A DNA stretch of 64,000 nt from contig NZ_JACNYL010000001.1 of assembly GCF_014692525.1 (NCBI RefSeq), forward strand, positions 1,302,001 to 1,366,000, in the 5' to 3' direction. The position numbers were made by a program, and so were the translations under genes. Shown piece after piece: positions 7,965 through 16,890 of the stretch. Numbering within the stretch: the stretch's first letter is position 1; every line of letters begins with the position of its first letter. The DNA is from Sphingobacterium chuzhouense (lineage in GTDB: Bacteria > Bacteroidota > Bacteroidia > Sphingobacteriales > Sphingobacteriaceae). Under the pieces are notes generated by a model, which did not search any database, had not been told where the DNA came from, and saw only the letters and a list, made by a program, of their open reading frames with translations.

Positions 7965-9194
7965 TTATTGTATATTCTTATTTTTTTCCTCAATCCAGAG
8001 CGACATATATTTACTGGCGTTATAATGCTGGCTCTGTAAGATCTGGCCGACAAAATTCTGCCGACGATGTGTGTCCAAATCCTCTTCTAACTCATCTAGG
8101 TATGTAAGAAACGGCGTTTCAAACAGCTCTCTGCTGCTTGTTGCATTAAGTATAGTTATTCCCTTTTCCTGCGCCTCATGCCACACCTTCGAATCCCCGT
8201 ATAAAAGAGCTGCTTTTTCTGCAAAGCTATTCAAATCATCTTCGATATATCCGTTCCAAAGCCCATCAATCGACATCGATTCTGCACCCACGGCGGTGGT
8301 AACCGAAGGAGTTCCTGCTTGCATGGCATCGATAAATTTACCTTTGACGCCCGCTCCAAATTGAATTGGCGCAATTAGCACCCGATAGGTTTCAAGAGTC
8401 TTGCGGGCATCCTTCGCTCTTCCTTTTATCAGAAAGTTTGTTTTAGGTTGATGTAGTTGATAGACTTTTTCACTCGCATAAGATCCGTAGATATGCAGTT
8501 CTGCCTCAGGTAGAAGTTTTCTCACTTCCGGCCAGATCCGTGTTTTTAAGAGCTGTACTGTATGCCAATTGGGCTCATGTAGAAAGTTTCCGATGAATAC
8601 AAGATGTTTTCGCAGTGAAAAAGAAGTCCATGTATATTTTGCAGACGCTTCTATTTTCGGTTCTAAAAAAGGAAGGTAATATAACAGTTCAGCTGGCAAA
8701 CGAAATGTTTCCAAAAGAAGTTTCATTTCGCTCTTTGAAATAATTAAGGAAAGGTCACAACGCAGTATTGCAGCAATTTCTCGCGTGGTAACGTCATTAT
8801 AATAATCTATTATTGTATTTCGTTTTATCGCGTCTTGCCGTGCCTTTCGCAGAAAATGTAGATCCTCCGTATCTAATATCGTTAGCGCAGATGGCCAATA
8901 TTGTCTTACACGCCAACCATATTGCTCCTCGGTGACAAAACGGTCAAAAACGACAATATTAGGTTCTAAACAAGTAATAAAGGCATCAAAACTGCTGTCG
9001 TTAAGCTGGATATGCTCCTCCCGAACATCCTCTTGGAGAAGCGGATGGCTATAGGAGGATTTGGAAGCAGCAGATGCGAAGACGACTTCGTAGCCTGCAT
9101 GTTGAAACATCCAAATCAATTGCAGAATACGCGTTCCTGCTGCAGACGATTGGGGTTCTGGCCAAACAAGCCCGATGAAAAGCACTTTCTTCAT
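7965..9194 (-). CDS. Glycosyltransferase (GT-B, family 4-like)
   Basis: Protein of 409 residues with GT-B architecture: an N-terminal Rossmann start 'MKKVLFIGLVWPEPQSSAAG' and a C-terminal donor domain with 'HLVFIGNFLHEPNW', 'LIAPIQFGAGVKGKFIDAMQAG' (shown: APIQFGAGVKGKFIDAM) and 'TPSVTTAVGAESM', the region that binds the sugar nucleotide. It is a cytoplasmic protein with no signal peptide. There is no surrounding polysaccharide cluster, so acceptor and donor are unknown. It stands alone between the GMC operon and a small lipoprotein gene on the same strand. Confidence 0.85.
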   Translation of the reverse strand: MKKVLFIGLVWPEPQSSAAGTRILQLIWMFQHAGYEVVFASAASKSSYSHPLLQEDVREEHIQLNDSSFDAFITCLEPNIVVFDRFVTEEQYGWRVRQYWPSALTILDTEDLHFLRKARQDAIKRNTIIDYYNDVTTREIAAILRCDLSLIISKSEMKLLLETFRLPAELLYYLPFLEPKIEASAKYTWTSFSLRKHLVFIGNFLHEPNWHTVQLLKTRIWPEVRKLLPEAELHIYGSYASEKVYQLHQPKTNFLIKGRAKDARKTLETYRVLIAPIQFGAGVKGKFIDAMQAGTPSVTTAVGAESMSIDGLWNGYIEDDLNSFAEKAALLYGDSKVWHEAQEKGITILNATSSRELFETPFLTYLDELEEDLDTHRRQNFVGQILQSQHYNASKYMSLWIEEKNKNIQ

Positions 9195-9228
9195 CGGGCT
9201 AAAATAAGGAATTTACATTTTTTGAATG

Positions 9229-9657
9229 CTATCTCCGTCTAAATTCAATTTTTGTTGTGGTGTTGCCCGTTATATTTACCAACGTAAATTTGGCTACCGT
9301 TTGAACAAGATTTTCCTGAATATCGTATTCCACGCCAGCAAAGATCATTTTTTTACTCGTAGGCATACTATAAATGTAAGAGCCCGTTTCTCCTGCTCCC
9401 TTATATACATATGCATATCCGTTTGATTTGAACTCCATCGTCTCCCCTTCTCCTACCAATACCTCCCGCACAGGATCCTCATCTGCTTTGGAGGTTGTTT
9501 TCACCACATCAAACCACTTGTTTGAACGAATAATATTCAAGGCTGTATCGCGACCTATATTATCCACTGTTTCTTTACTACAGGACGATAGTCCTATCAA
9601 AATCATTCCAACAAACAGGAACATCCAGTTCCTATATGTCCATGTCCATCCTTTCAT
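9229..9657 (-). CDS. Small lipoprotein of unknown function
   Basis: 142-residue protein with a hydrophobic N-terminus and lipobox in 'GMILIGLSSCSKETVDN', so it is probably anchored to a membrane by a lipid. The mature part has beta-rich, lipocalin-like alternation (for example 'GYAYVYKGAGETGSYIYSMP'), but no family is recognised with confidence. It starts at ATG 9657, ends 34 bases before the glycosyltransferase start, and follows the FatB-like gene by 77 bases on the same strand. It may be the tail of the siderophore operon or independent. Confidence 0.6.
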   Translation of the reverse strand: MKGWTWTYRNWMFLFVGMILIGLSSCSKETVDNIGRDTALNIIRSNKWFDVVKTTSKADEDPVREVLVGEGETMEFKSNGYAYVYKGAGETGSYIYSMPTSKKMIFAGVEYDIQENLVQTVAKFTLVNITGNTTTKIEFRRR

Positions 9658-9734
9658 ACTATAATCTTAAATTATAAAAGGACATGACCAAGTATAATGC
9701 CAAATTAGTTGGACATCCGTTAAGCTGCGCCCGA

Positions 9735-10688
9735 CTATTTAATCCCGTACAACTTCTCGCCTATTTCACTTATTTTCTGGTCGACGGAAATCAAGCCGTT
9801 GCCAGAAAGATACCAGATCCAGCCGGGCAGAATAAACGCTTTATTGTTTTTATAGGCTTCGGTAGCCTTGACATCTTCGGTGAAGATATCGCTTTCCTCC
9901 GGCATAACACCTTTAATACCTGTATTACGATCAAAGATGAACAAGTAATCGGGATTAATGTCCGCTAACTTTGGTGCGGGCGGGCGCTGTTGCCGCTGTC
10001 CTTCCTGGGGCGCCGCAGCTGGCTGAGCTGGTTCAGCTGCCGGAACGTAGGCTGGTTTTAAACCCAATACATCATATGCAAAACCAAATCGCGAATTAGG
10101 TCCACTCGGATTGAAGCGGCCATTCATATGCATCGCCACAACTGCTTTTTTGGGGTCAGCCTGTGCTTTTGCTTTGACTAAATCCGCTTTTTTATGTAAA
10201 GCAGCCAGCTTCTCTTCAGCCAGCTTTTCTTTTCCATGTAACGCGGCAATCGTGCGGACGCTATAATCAAACGATGTCCAGAAATCGTCCGCGTCTGAAC
10301 CAAAGATAATGGTCGGCGCCACCATTACCAGCGAATCATATTGTTTTCCCTGCCGACCACCCGTGATAATCAGATCCGGTTTCAGCGCTTCTAAAGCTTT
10401 AAAATCAGCTTTAACCACTGTGCCTACCTTGTCATATTTAGCATCGTTATATTCACCTAAATAGGCCGGAACAGTATTCGGCACGCCAGCAACCGGAATT
10501 CCTAGTTCATGGTATGTCTCCAAAGCGCTCAGATCCATAATAACCACTTTTTTCGGGTTTTTGGGGACCAGGGTTTCGCCTTTGCTGTGTTTGATATTGA
10601 TTGTTTGCTGCGCGAAAACAAAAGAAATAGTGCAAAAAATCGCAAGCCCCAGGCTTACGATTTTGGTATGAATAGTTGATAATTTCAT
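9735..10688 (-). CDS. FatB/CeuE-type siderophore ABC transporter substrate-binding protein
   Basis: Periplasmic binding protein of 317 residues with a signal peptide ending 'CTISFVFAQQ'. The core 'PKKVVIMDLSALETYHELG' and 'LKPDLIITGGRQGKQYD' is typical of the iron-siderophore binding class (FatB, CeuE, YclQ). Residues about 215-240 form a Pro/Ala/Gln-rich insert (9969-10046) not expected in the fold. It is the third gene after the TonB receptor and DUF4374 protein, 21 bases from the latter. No ABC permease or ATPase gene is present in the window, so the inner-membrane step must be encoded elsewhere. Confidence 0.88.
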   Translation of the reverse strand: MKLSTIHTKIVSLGLAIFCTISFVFAQQTINIKHSKGETLVPKNPKKVVIMDLSALETYHELGIPVAGVPNTVPAYLGEYNDAKYDKVGTVVKADFKALEALKPDLIITGGRQGKQYDSLVMVAPTIIFGSDADDFWTSFDYSVRTIAALHGKEKLAEEKLAALHKKADLVKAKAQADPKKAVVAMHMNGRFNPSGPNSRFGFAYDVLGLKPAYVPAAEPAQPAAAPQEGQRQQRPPAPKLADINPDYLFIFDRNTGIKGVMPEESDIFTEDVKATEAYKNNKAFILPGWIWYLSGNGLISVDQKISEIGEKLYGIK

Positions 10689-10709
10689 AAATCTTATTTA
10701 GCTATCCGA

Positions 10710-11951
10710 CTATTTCTTTATATAAGTAGCTGCGGCAATCGACTCGGCATTCTTAACTGACAATCCTTTTGTTGCAGCACCTGTAGTAGGATCCAGTACA
10801 TAAAATCCAGATTCACCCGATGATGTTGTTGTTATCCCTAAGTAAGCCTTTCCACCGTATACAAACGGGAGTTTCATGCATCCTTCAACGATATCGGCTT
10901 TAGCGGGCAGACCAGTTACCCAAGTTAATTTCTTAGACTCCATTGCCAGAACAGCATAATTAGTCGCGTTACCACTAGATGCGGTACCTTGCGCAGCTTG
11001 ATCATTAAAAAACTCGACCAAGTAAATATCATCCTTCAGATTCCAGATTTTACGGAAACGGTATCCTGTTTCCGCTTCGATATCCCAGAAATAATCGGCA
11101 TCAAAACCGGATGCCCCTGATTTGATTCTTAGCGCACCGGCAGTTTTCAGGCCTTTTTGATTTCCTGCAAATACATAAACATCACCATTTCCCGCCTCAG
11201 CAATTTGCGAGTAACGTGCAGATTTAAACTGTCCACCGGATAAAGGTAAACGCGCGTCCGTATAAACGGCCTCAGGCTTCAGGCTGCTAGCTTTTATCTT
11301 AGCAACAACCGCATCATTCATGTCCGGATTTTCCAGCGTAAAGTCCAGACCGGTGAAAAAAGATCCATCTCCTGCATCCGCAATGCCAACAATCGTTGCA
11401 TTTTTCCCTTCATATCCTGTAAAGGCATTTACCGACATATAGGCAAACTTAGGCTCATCCTGTGTTAGTGGTATTAAATTGAATGTCGCTTTCGTCTTAT
11501 CCGCTGCTCTGTTGCCGCTCATCGCACTATACACGGTGCTGCCTACTTTTCCGGTGGTTATAAATCCATCCTGTAGTTCAAATGCCTGACCAATCCTCAC
11601 CGCATTACCTGTATTTGGATCGATTGTCACCCGTAAACCAAGGTGAGCCCCACCCTGTCCATATTTTAATCCGACAAGGCTTTCAAAACCATTATGAACA
11701 TAATGCGAATAGGTTTCATTGATCTCCAATCCTGTACCAACAGGTGTGATAGATTTACTAGCATCGTCCAAAGACTCTACAGGGATAAAATATGTATTTT
11801 CTGACGTGCCGGTACCTTTAGCCGTTACGGCTACTAAAAAACGGGCGTTTCCTACATTATCCGGAGTTGGAGAATCGTCACTACTACAGCCGACAGCCAG
11901 TGTTGCTGCCAGCGCTAAAACCAATGATTGTTTGATAAATTGCTTTTTCAT
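10710..11951 (-). CDS. DUF4374 lipoprotein, XusB-like siderophore-binding candidate
   Basis: 413-residue protein with a lipoprotein signal and lipidated Cys22 in 'ALAATLAVGCSSDD'. The rest is a beta-rich fold consistent with the propeller of DUF4374, including 'GKAYLGITTTSSGESGFYVL' near the C-terminus. DUF4374 proteins sit beside TonB receptors in Bacteroidota, and in Bacteroides the XusB protein of this group binds catecholate siderophores at the surface. Here it lies between a TonB receptor and a FatB-like protein, matching that role. The assignment to siderophore binding rests on context and family, not on identified ligand residues. Confidence 0.82.
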   Translation of the reverse strand: MKKQFIKQSLVLALAATLAVGCSSDDSPTPDNVGNARFLVAVTAKGTGTSENTYFIPVESLDDASKSITPVGTGLEINETYSHYVHNGFESLVGLKYGQGGAHLGLRVTIDPNTGNAVRIGQAFELQDGFITTGKVGSTVYSAMSGNRAADKTKATFNLIPLTQDEPKFAYMSVNAFTGYEGKNATIVGIADAGDGSFFTGLDFTLENPDMNDAVVAKIKASSLKPEAVYTDARLPLSGGQFKSARYSQIAEAGNGDVYVFAGNQKGLKTAGALRIKSGASGFDADYFWDIEAETGYRFRKIWNLKDDIYLVEFFNDQAAQGTASSGNATNYAVLAMESKKLTWVTGLPAKADIVEGCMKLPFVYGGKAYLGITTTSSGESGFYVLDPTTGAATKGLSVKNAESIAAATYIKK

Positions 11952-11995
11952 TGTATTAAATATATAACTGTATAAGTTTTGTGTTAAATATTATT

Positions 11996-14512
11996 TTATT
12001 GATGTCTTTTGATAAAAAAGTAACGTAATTTGACAGCAAAGCTGCGTCCCGGCTTTTGCAGACTAAAATTGTCATACAACATCGCATTTTCCATATTGCG
12101 AGATTCAACTGAAATATTGTATTTACCGTTATCCAGGATATAAGTTGCCGAGAAATCACTGTAAAGTTGTTTCGGAATGTAAGGTTTGGTTGCTTTATCA
12201 CCAAAAGCTTCTGCATTTCTGTATATCTTATCTACAAAATTCAATGTATAATTTAAGTTGAGCGTGTTGCCCTTACCCAGGAAATCATGGAAATAATAAG
12301 AGGCATCCGCATTCCAAAAGAAATAAGGTAAATTTGGCATGCGATAATTGTAGTTACCATTTTCTCTATTTTTCGCTTCGTCGGCATACTTTGCCTTATC
12401 CCGAATATCCATATAGGTTAACGTAGTACCCAACGTTGCTTTATTTTTGTAATAAACACGTGCTTCAACGTCGGTGCCGAGGCGTGTCACACGCCCATGA
12501 TTCATTCTCGTATACATTGAATTACCATTAACTTCATCTCCTACACGTGATAATAAGGTCTGGATAAAGTTATAGGTGTCCCGGTAATAACCCGACCAAT
12601 CTACGTAAAGTGAATAAGCGCTATTCAATTCCTTGTTCAACGTAAATCCGATATTGTAATTATTTGATTCCTCCGGTTTCAGTGCAATATTTCCTGCTTC
12701 CAATAGCTCGTCTCCAAACAGTTCCCTGTCATTAGGTAAGCGAAAAGCTTTTTCTACGGATGCCTTTAATTGCAGATCAGGAAGGAAATAGGTTGTTGCT
12801 AGACCATAACCTAACTTGCTTACACTCTCTTTGCTACGATAGGCTGTCGCTCCTTCATCGTCAGATTTTGGGCCGGAAGCACGATTTGTATAATGTTTAC
12901 CGAATACATTGGTAATCCATCGCTTCCGAAATGAGTATCTATATTCCAATCCCATTGTATTCTTGAAACTGGAGCGGCTCATACTATCGGCCGCCGTCGG
13001 TAAAGCAGGAAACAAAGCATCTGCTACCTGTTTCAAATCCGGTTTACGGGTGTAATTAGACACTACATCATTGAAGGATACCGAATGGCTGGGATTGATA
13101 CGATAGCTAATGTTAACGGTGCCGGACTCATTGCTGTTAGCATATTCAGATAGTCCATAACTGGCTTCTCCAAAAGCGTTGCTCTGCCCCCGTAAATCTT
13201 TCATCAGCCGGCGCTCTCCCGTCCAGCTATATTTATAAGCAGTTGTATCTACGCTTCCTGCTTTTTGATAGTTATAGTTCCCGGTAACACGCACACTAAG
13301 ACCATCTACAATCAAATTTCGCTTATCGTAAACGAAAGAAGGCAAAATGGATTTACTGTGTGCTGTACGCTCACCATATACATACCGCATTTCAGCACCA
13401 TGTTGCACATCTTGGTGTACTTGTCCTAAAGTAAGTCCTAACAACATGCGATCCGCCCACTTTTTACCAACGATACCGACATTAGCCATAATCGTTTCGT
13501 TTCTATACGTATCATGAAAACGTCGGAACCAAGCGGAATCTGCCGACCAAGACGAACCTGTTTGCCAAATATCATCGTCTTCTCCGGTAGCTGGATCCCC
13601 TTCCGCCGCGAAAATCCGATAATCTGTCTTTACATTATAGTCATTATCGGAATAATTTTGAAATGCATTCAGCTGCAAGGATACGCCAGATTTAAACGTG
13701 TGGTTTAAACTTATATTGGACTTATGTGTATTGAATGAACCATAAGAATAGGAAGCATCAACCGTGGTATTCTGTGTACGGTTGGTAACAATATTGATAA
13801 CGCCCCCCATCGCATCCGCACCGAACTCTATCGGCACAACGCCTTTATAGACTTCAATACGTTCTGCCATATTAACCGGAATATTATTCAGTTGGAATGC
13901 GGTTCCCATGCCTTCCATCGGCACGCCATCCATAAATACTTTGATATTACGTCCTGTAAAACCGTTTAGTGTAATATTCATGTCTGAACCGACTCCACCC
14001 GACTCCCGAATCTTAACGCCAGAGGCTCTATCCAACAAGTGCGCCAGATCAAGTGTCGAGTTGTAATGCGATTTAGCATCCAATGCGACAACATTAAATG
14101 GTGTTTCCCGCACCTCTTGTATCGCCGATTTCCCTGTTACTACGACTTGGTCAATTGTTGTATTCGGATCAACTTTCAGAACAAATCGCTGATGTATATT
14201 TTCACCTTGTTTTAAGGAGATAGTTCGCTTCTCTGCAAGAAAACCTATAGATGAGCTGATAATGTCATAGGTTCCAGGAGTAACAACTAATACGTAACGG
14301 CCGTCTTTGGCTACTTCTGTACTGTATTCTGTTCCGGGAATATAAACTGTTGCGCCTACCAAAGCTTTTCCCATATGATCTCTCACGTAACCGATAATTT
14401 TAGCATTATTGTGATGCTGTGCCAATCCAGGCAATGAAAACAACAAGCAGAAGAGGATCGTATTTGTATAAAAAAGCACACGTTTCGATAGCATATCCGT
14501 ATAATATTCCAT
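11996..14512 (-). CDS. TonB-dependent receptor, siderophore type (XusA-like)
   Basis: Outer-membrane active transporter of about 838 residues. The likely functional start is the second Met (ATG 14494), which places the signal peptide 'TILFCLLFSLPGLAQ' at the N-terminus; ATG 14512 is six codons further out. After it come a carboxypeptidase-regulatory-like domain (about residues 35-110), the plug with 'GVPMEGMGTAFQLNNIPVNM' and 'GADAMGGVINIVTNR', and a beta-barrel ending in the aromatic 'VKLRYFFIKR'. It heads an operon with DUF4374 and FatB-like genes. A possible -7 box TACTTTTG lies at 14567-14560; no convincing -33 was found. The divergent AraC gene is the likely regulator. Confidence 0.92.
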   Translation of the reverse strand: MEYYTDMLSKRVLFYTNTILFCLLFSLPGLAQHHNNAKIIGYVRDHMGKALVGATVYIPGTEYSTEVAKDGRYVLVVTPGTYDIISSSIGFLAEKRTISLKQGENIHQRFVLKVDPNTTIDQVVVTGKSAIQEVRETPFNVVALDAKSHYNSTLDLAHLLDRASGVKIRESGGVGSDMNITLNGFTGRNIKVFMDGVPMEGMGTAFQLNNIPVNMAERIEVYKGVVPIEFGADAMGGVINIVTNRTQNTTVDASYSYGSFNTHKSNISLNHTFKSGVSLQLNAFQNYSDNDYNVKTDYRIFAAEGDPATGEDDDIWQTGSSWSADSAWFRRFHDTYRNETIMANVGIVGKKWADRMLLGLTLGQVHQDVQHGAEMRYVYGERTAHSKSILPSFVYDKRNLIVDGLSVRVTGNYNYQKAGSVDTTAYKYSWTGERRLMKDLRGQSNAFGEASYGLSEYANSNESGTVNISYRINPSHSVSFNDVVSNYTRKPDLKQVADALFPALPTAADSMSRSSFKNTMGLEYRYSFRKRWITNVFGKHYTNRASGPKSDDEGATAYRSKESVSKLGYGLATTYFLPDLQLKASVEKAFRLPNDRELFGDELLEAGNIALKPEESNNYNIGFTLNKELNSAYSLYVDWSGYYRDTYNFIQTLLSRVGDEVNGNSMYTRMNHGRVTRLGTDVEARVYYKNKATLGTTLTYMDIRDKAKYADEAKNRENGNYNYRMPNLPYFFWNADASYYFHDFLGKGNTLNLNYTLNFVDKIYRNAEAFGDKATKPYIPKQLYSDFSATYILDNGKYNISVESRNMENAMLYDNFSLQKPGRSFAVKLRYFFIKRHQ

Positions 14513-14624
14513 TTATCTGTTCCAATTATTGGTATTTAGATTAATTATAAATAACTTCGCAAAAGTAGTTAGTTCAGATGGTAGGAGATAACGTCAAAAA
14601 GGACAAAAAATAGCGAAAAAGGGG

Positions 14625-15656
14625 ATGCATATATTTTCAAGAATTGTGGAGGTCGATCAGGTGCTTTGTGATCTTGACGTTCCCGACACGTATATGGATG
14701 ATGCCGAAGTAAAGGATTACAGCCGTCATTTTACAGACAGGGAAACAGCCTCCTACGAAATTAAGGCGCTATATGTGCCGGGGTTATTTATCCAAAAAAC
14801 GGAAGTTCAGACTATTAAGGAAATCACGGACGATTTTCTGACCTCGGGTAAGCATATACGTTTCTTTTTTTATCTAAAAGGTCATTCTTCGGTTAAACGT
14901 GGCGCGGGAAACCAGGATTACGAACATGCGGAGGGCATGCTACTACGCAATTACTTGGATAAAAGTGGAGGTGGCAGTTTGGTACACATACCGGGGAATG
15001 ATGAGATGAAGTATGTGGTCATTAAAATGTCCCGAGAATTTTATATTCAACTCTTAAAAGACGAACAGTGGATTAATAACGACGCTTTCCACCAATATAT
15101 CCTTGCCGGCGACCCAGAAAACAGACCCAATGAAACTTTATACGTCGATATGCGGACATTACAAATCCTACAAGAGATATTACATTGCGATCATATTCAG
15201 CAATACCGCTATCATTTTCTAAAGCTGAAACTTCGAGAACTGTTATTCATCGTACATCAGCTTACACACTTTGGCCCTGCAAACCATAGCGAACCAATTG
15301 CTTCCGATGTAGGTATTTTAGAAAAAATACGCGCGTATCTGATTCTTCATTTAGATAAGCCCCCAAGTGTTACCGAGCTCTCCAAAATGTTCATGCTCAA
15401 TGAAAAGAAGCTCAAGCAGGATTTTAAATCAGTTTATGGTAATACCATTTACGCTTTTGTAATTGACGCGCGTATGAGAAAAGCCAAGAAACTACTCTTT
15501 GAAGACCACAACGTGAATGAGCTAGCGATGCTACTGGGTTATCAAAGCGTATCTCATTTTATAAAGGTTTTTAAAACCTATCATGGTTGTACACCTAAAG
15601 AAGCCCTTAGTAGGTTTAAAACGCTTACTTCAGCTACACAAAAAGAAAGAGGTTAA
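14625..15656 (+). CDS. AraC family transcriptional regulator
   Basis: 343-residue regulator with a variable N-terminal domain and a C-terminal AraC/XylS double helix-turn-helix (about residues 235-335): 'PPSVTELSKMFMLNEKKLKQ' and 'NVNELAMLLGYQSVSHFIKV' are the two HTH units, followed by the usual 'TPKEALSR'. It starts at ATG 14625 behind an A/G-rich stretch. It is divergent from the siderophore receptor, sharing a 112-base intergenic region. AraC regulators next to siderophore receptors often activate them on sensing the ferri-siderophore; that role here is inferred. Confidence 0.9.
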   Translation: MHIFSRIVEVDQVLCDLDVPDTYMDDAEVKDYSRHFTDRETASYEIKALYVPGLFIQKTEVQTIKEITDDFLTSGKHIRFFFYLKGHSSVKRGAGNQDYEHAEGMLLRNYLDKSGGGSLVHIPGNDEMKYVVIKMSREFYIQLLKDEQWINNDAFHQYILAGDPENRPNETLYVDMRTLQILQEILHCDHIQQYRYHFLKLKLRELLFIVHQLTHFGPANHSEPIASDVGILEKIRAYLILHLDKPPSVTELSKMFMLNEKKLKQDFKSVYGNTIYAFVIDARMRKAKKLLFEDHNVNELAMLLGYQSVSHFIKVFKTYHGCTPKEALSRFKTLTSATQKERG

Positions 15657-15779
15657 TATACCTATAATAATTTATTGTAAGGATGTGGTCAAACAAATAC
15701 ACAGTATTGGCGTTAACATCATAGATTACTCACGTTATTCTAACGTTATAATATTGATTAATTTAAATTAGGTTACATT

Positions 15780-16820
15780 ATGAAGTATTTTCTCTATTTT
15801 ATTCTGGTAGCATTTGTATGTTTTCAACAGGAAACAATGGCATGTACACGGGTAGTGTATAAAGGTCCAAACGGAACGGTTATAACGGCACGCAGTATGG
15901 ATTGGAAAGACGATATTGCTGCCAATATCTGGGTATTTCCCCGCGGCATAGCAAGAAGTGGAGAAGCTGGCCCGCAATCTTTTACCTGGGTTTCCAAATA
16001 CGGAAGTGTGATTTCGAGTGCTTGGGATATCGCAACGACGGACGGTTTAAACGAAAAGGGGCTTGTTGCGAATGTATTATGGCTCGTAGAATCCAGCTAT
16101 CCTAAATTTGACCCTCAAGGTACAAAGAAAGGAATCGCCATTTCGGCTTGGGCACAATATGTCCTAGACAATTTTGCAACCGTGAGTGAGGCGGTAGCAG
16201 CGTTAAAAGACGAGCCTTTTGTTGTCGTCAGCGACTACGTTCCCGGCACAACAAAATTTACAACGCTCCACTTGTCCATTTCAGACGCTACAGGTGACAA
16301 TGCCATTTTTGAATACATAGATGGAAAACTCGTCATCCATCATAATCCTTCCTATACAGTAATGACCAATTCCCCTGTTTTCGAACAGCAACTTGCCCTG
16401 AATAATTACTGGCAAGGTATTCCGGGTACCGTTATGTTGCCTGGTACAAACCGGGCAGCCGATAGGTTTGTTAGGGCTTCTTACTATATAAATGCTATTC
16501 CGCAGACGGAAGATACGAGGATAGCGGTTGCTAGTGTATTCAGTGTTATCCGAAATTGCTCTGTACCTTTTGGTATTAGCTCAGAAACAGAACCAAATAT
16601 ATCATCAACACGCTGGAGATCTGTTGCAGACCAAAAGAATAAAGTCTATTATTTCGAAACAGTCTTAACCCCAAATACTTTTTGGGTCGACCTGACTAAA
16701 TTCGATTTGCAAGAAGGAGCTAAAACAATGATGTTGGATTTAAAAGGACATGCAACATTCAGCGGTTTATCAAATAGCTTTTTCAAAGAAGCTAAACCTT
16801 TTAAGTTTATGGGGATTTAA
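15780..16820 (+). CDS. Linear amide C-N hydrolase (choloylglycine hydrolase family, Ntn)
   Basis: Exported Ntn hydrolase of 346 residues. Signal peptide cleavage after 'CFQQETMA' would expose Cys22 of 'CTRVVYKGPNGTVITARSMD' as the N-terminal nucleophile, the normal activation for secreted members. Other active-site residues of the family appear in 'ARSMDW' (Arg and Asp) and 'YTVMTNSP' (Asn). The family includes penicillin V acylases, bile salt hydrolases and N-acyl-homoserine-lactone acylases; the linear-amide substrate here is unknown. The gene is monocistronic, with a 123-base upstream gap containing a short dyad ACGTTA/TAACGT, and ends before a strong terminator. Confidence 0.9.
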   Translation: MKYFLYFILVAFVCFQQETMACTRVVYKGPNGTVITARSMDWKDDIAANIWVFPRGIARSGEAGPQSFTWVSKYGSVISSAWDIATTDGLNEKGLVANVLWLVESSYPKFDPQGTKKGIAISAWAQYVLDNFATVSEAVAALKDEPFVVVSDYVPGTTKFTTLHLSISDATGDNAIFEYIDGKLVIHHNPSYTVMTNSPVFEQQLALNNYWQGIPGTVMLPGTNRAADRFVRASYYINAIPQTEDTRIAVASVFSVIRNCSVPFGISSETEPNISSTRWRSVADQKNKVYYFETVLTPNTFWVDLTKFDLQEGAKTMMLDLKGHATFSGLSNSFFKEAKPFKFMGI

Positions 16821-16853
16821 TCCCAATCTAGTTTCGCTAAACTTATTTTATAG

Positions 16854-16890
16854 ACAGGGCATCTATAAGAGATGCCCTGTTACTTTTTTT
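16854..16890 (+). terminator. Rho-independent terminator after the Ntn hydrolase
   Basis: Perfect 11-bp stem ACAGGGCATCT / AGATGCCCTGT (16854-16864 and 16870-16880) with a 5-base loop, followed by TTAC and a T run on the plus strand. It lies between two convergent genes, 34 bases after the hydrolase stop, and abuts the stop of the minus-strand esterase. Confidence 0.9.
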
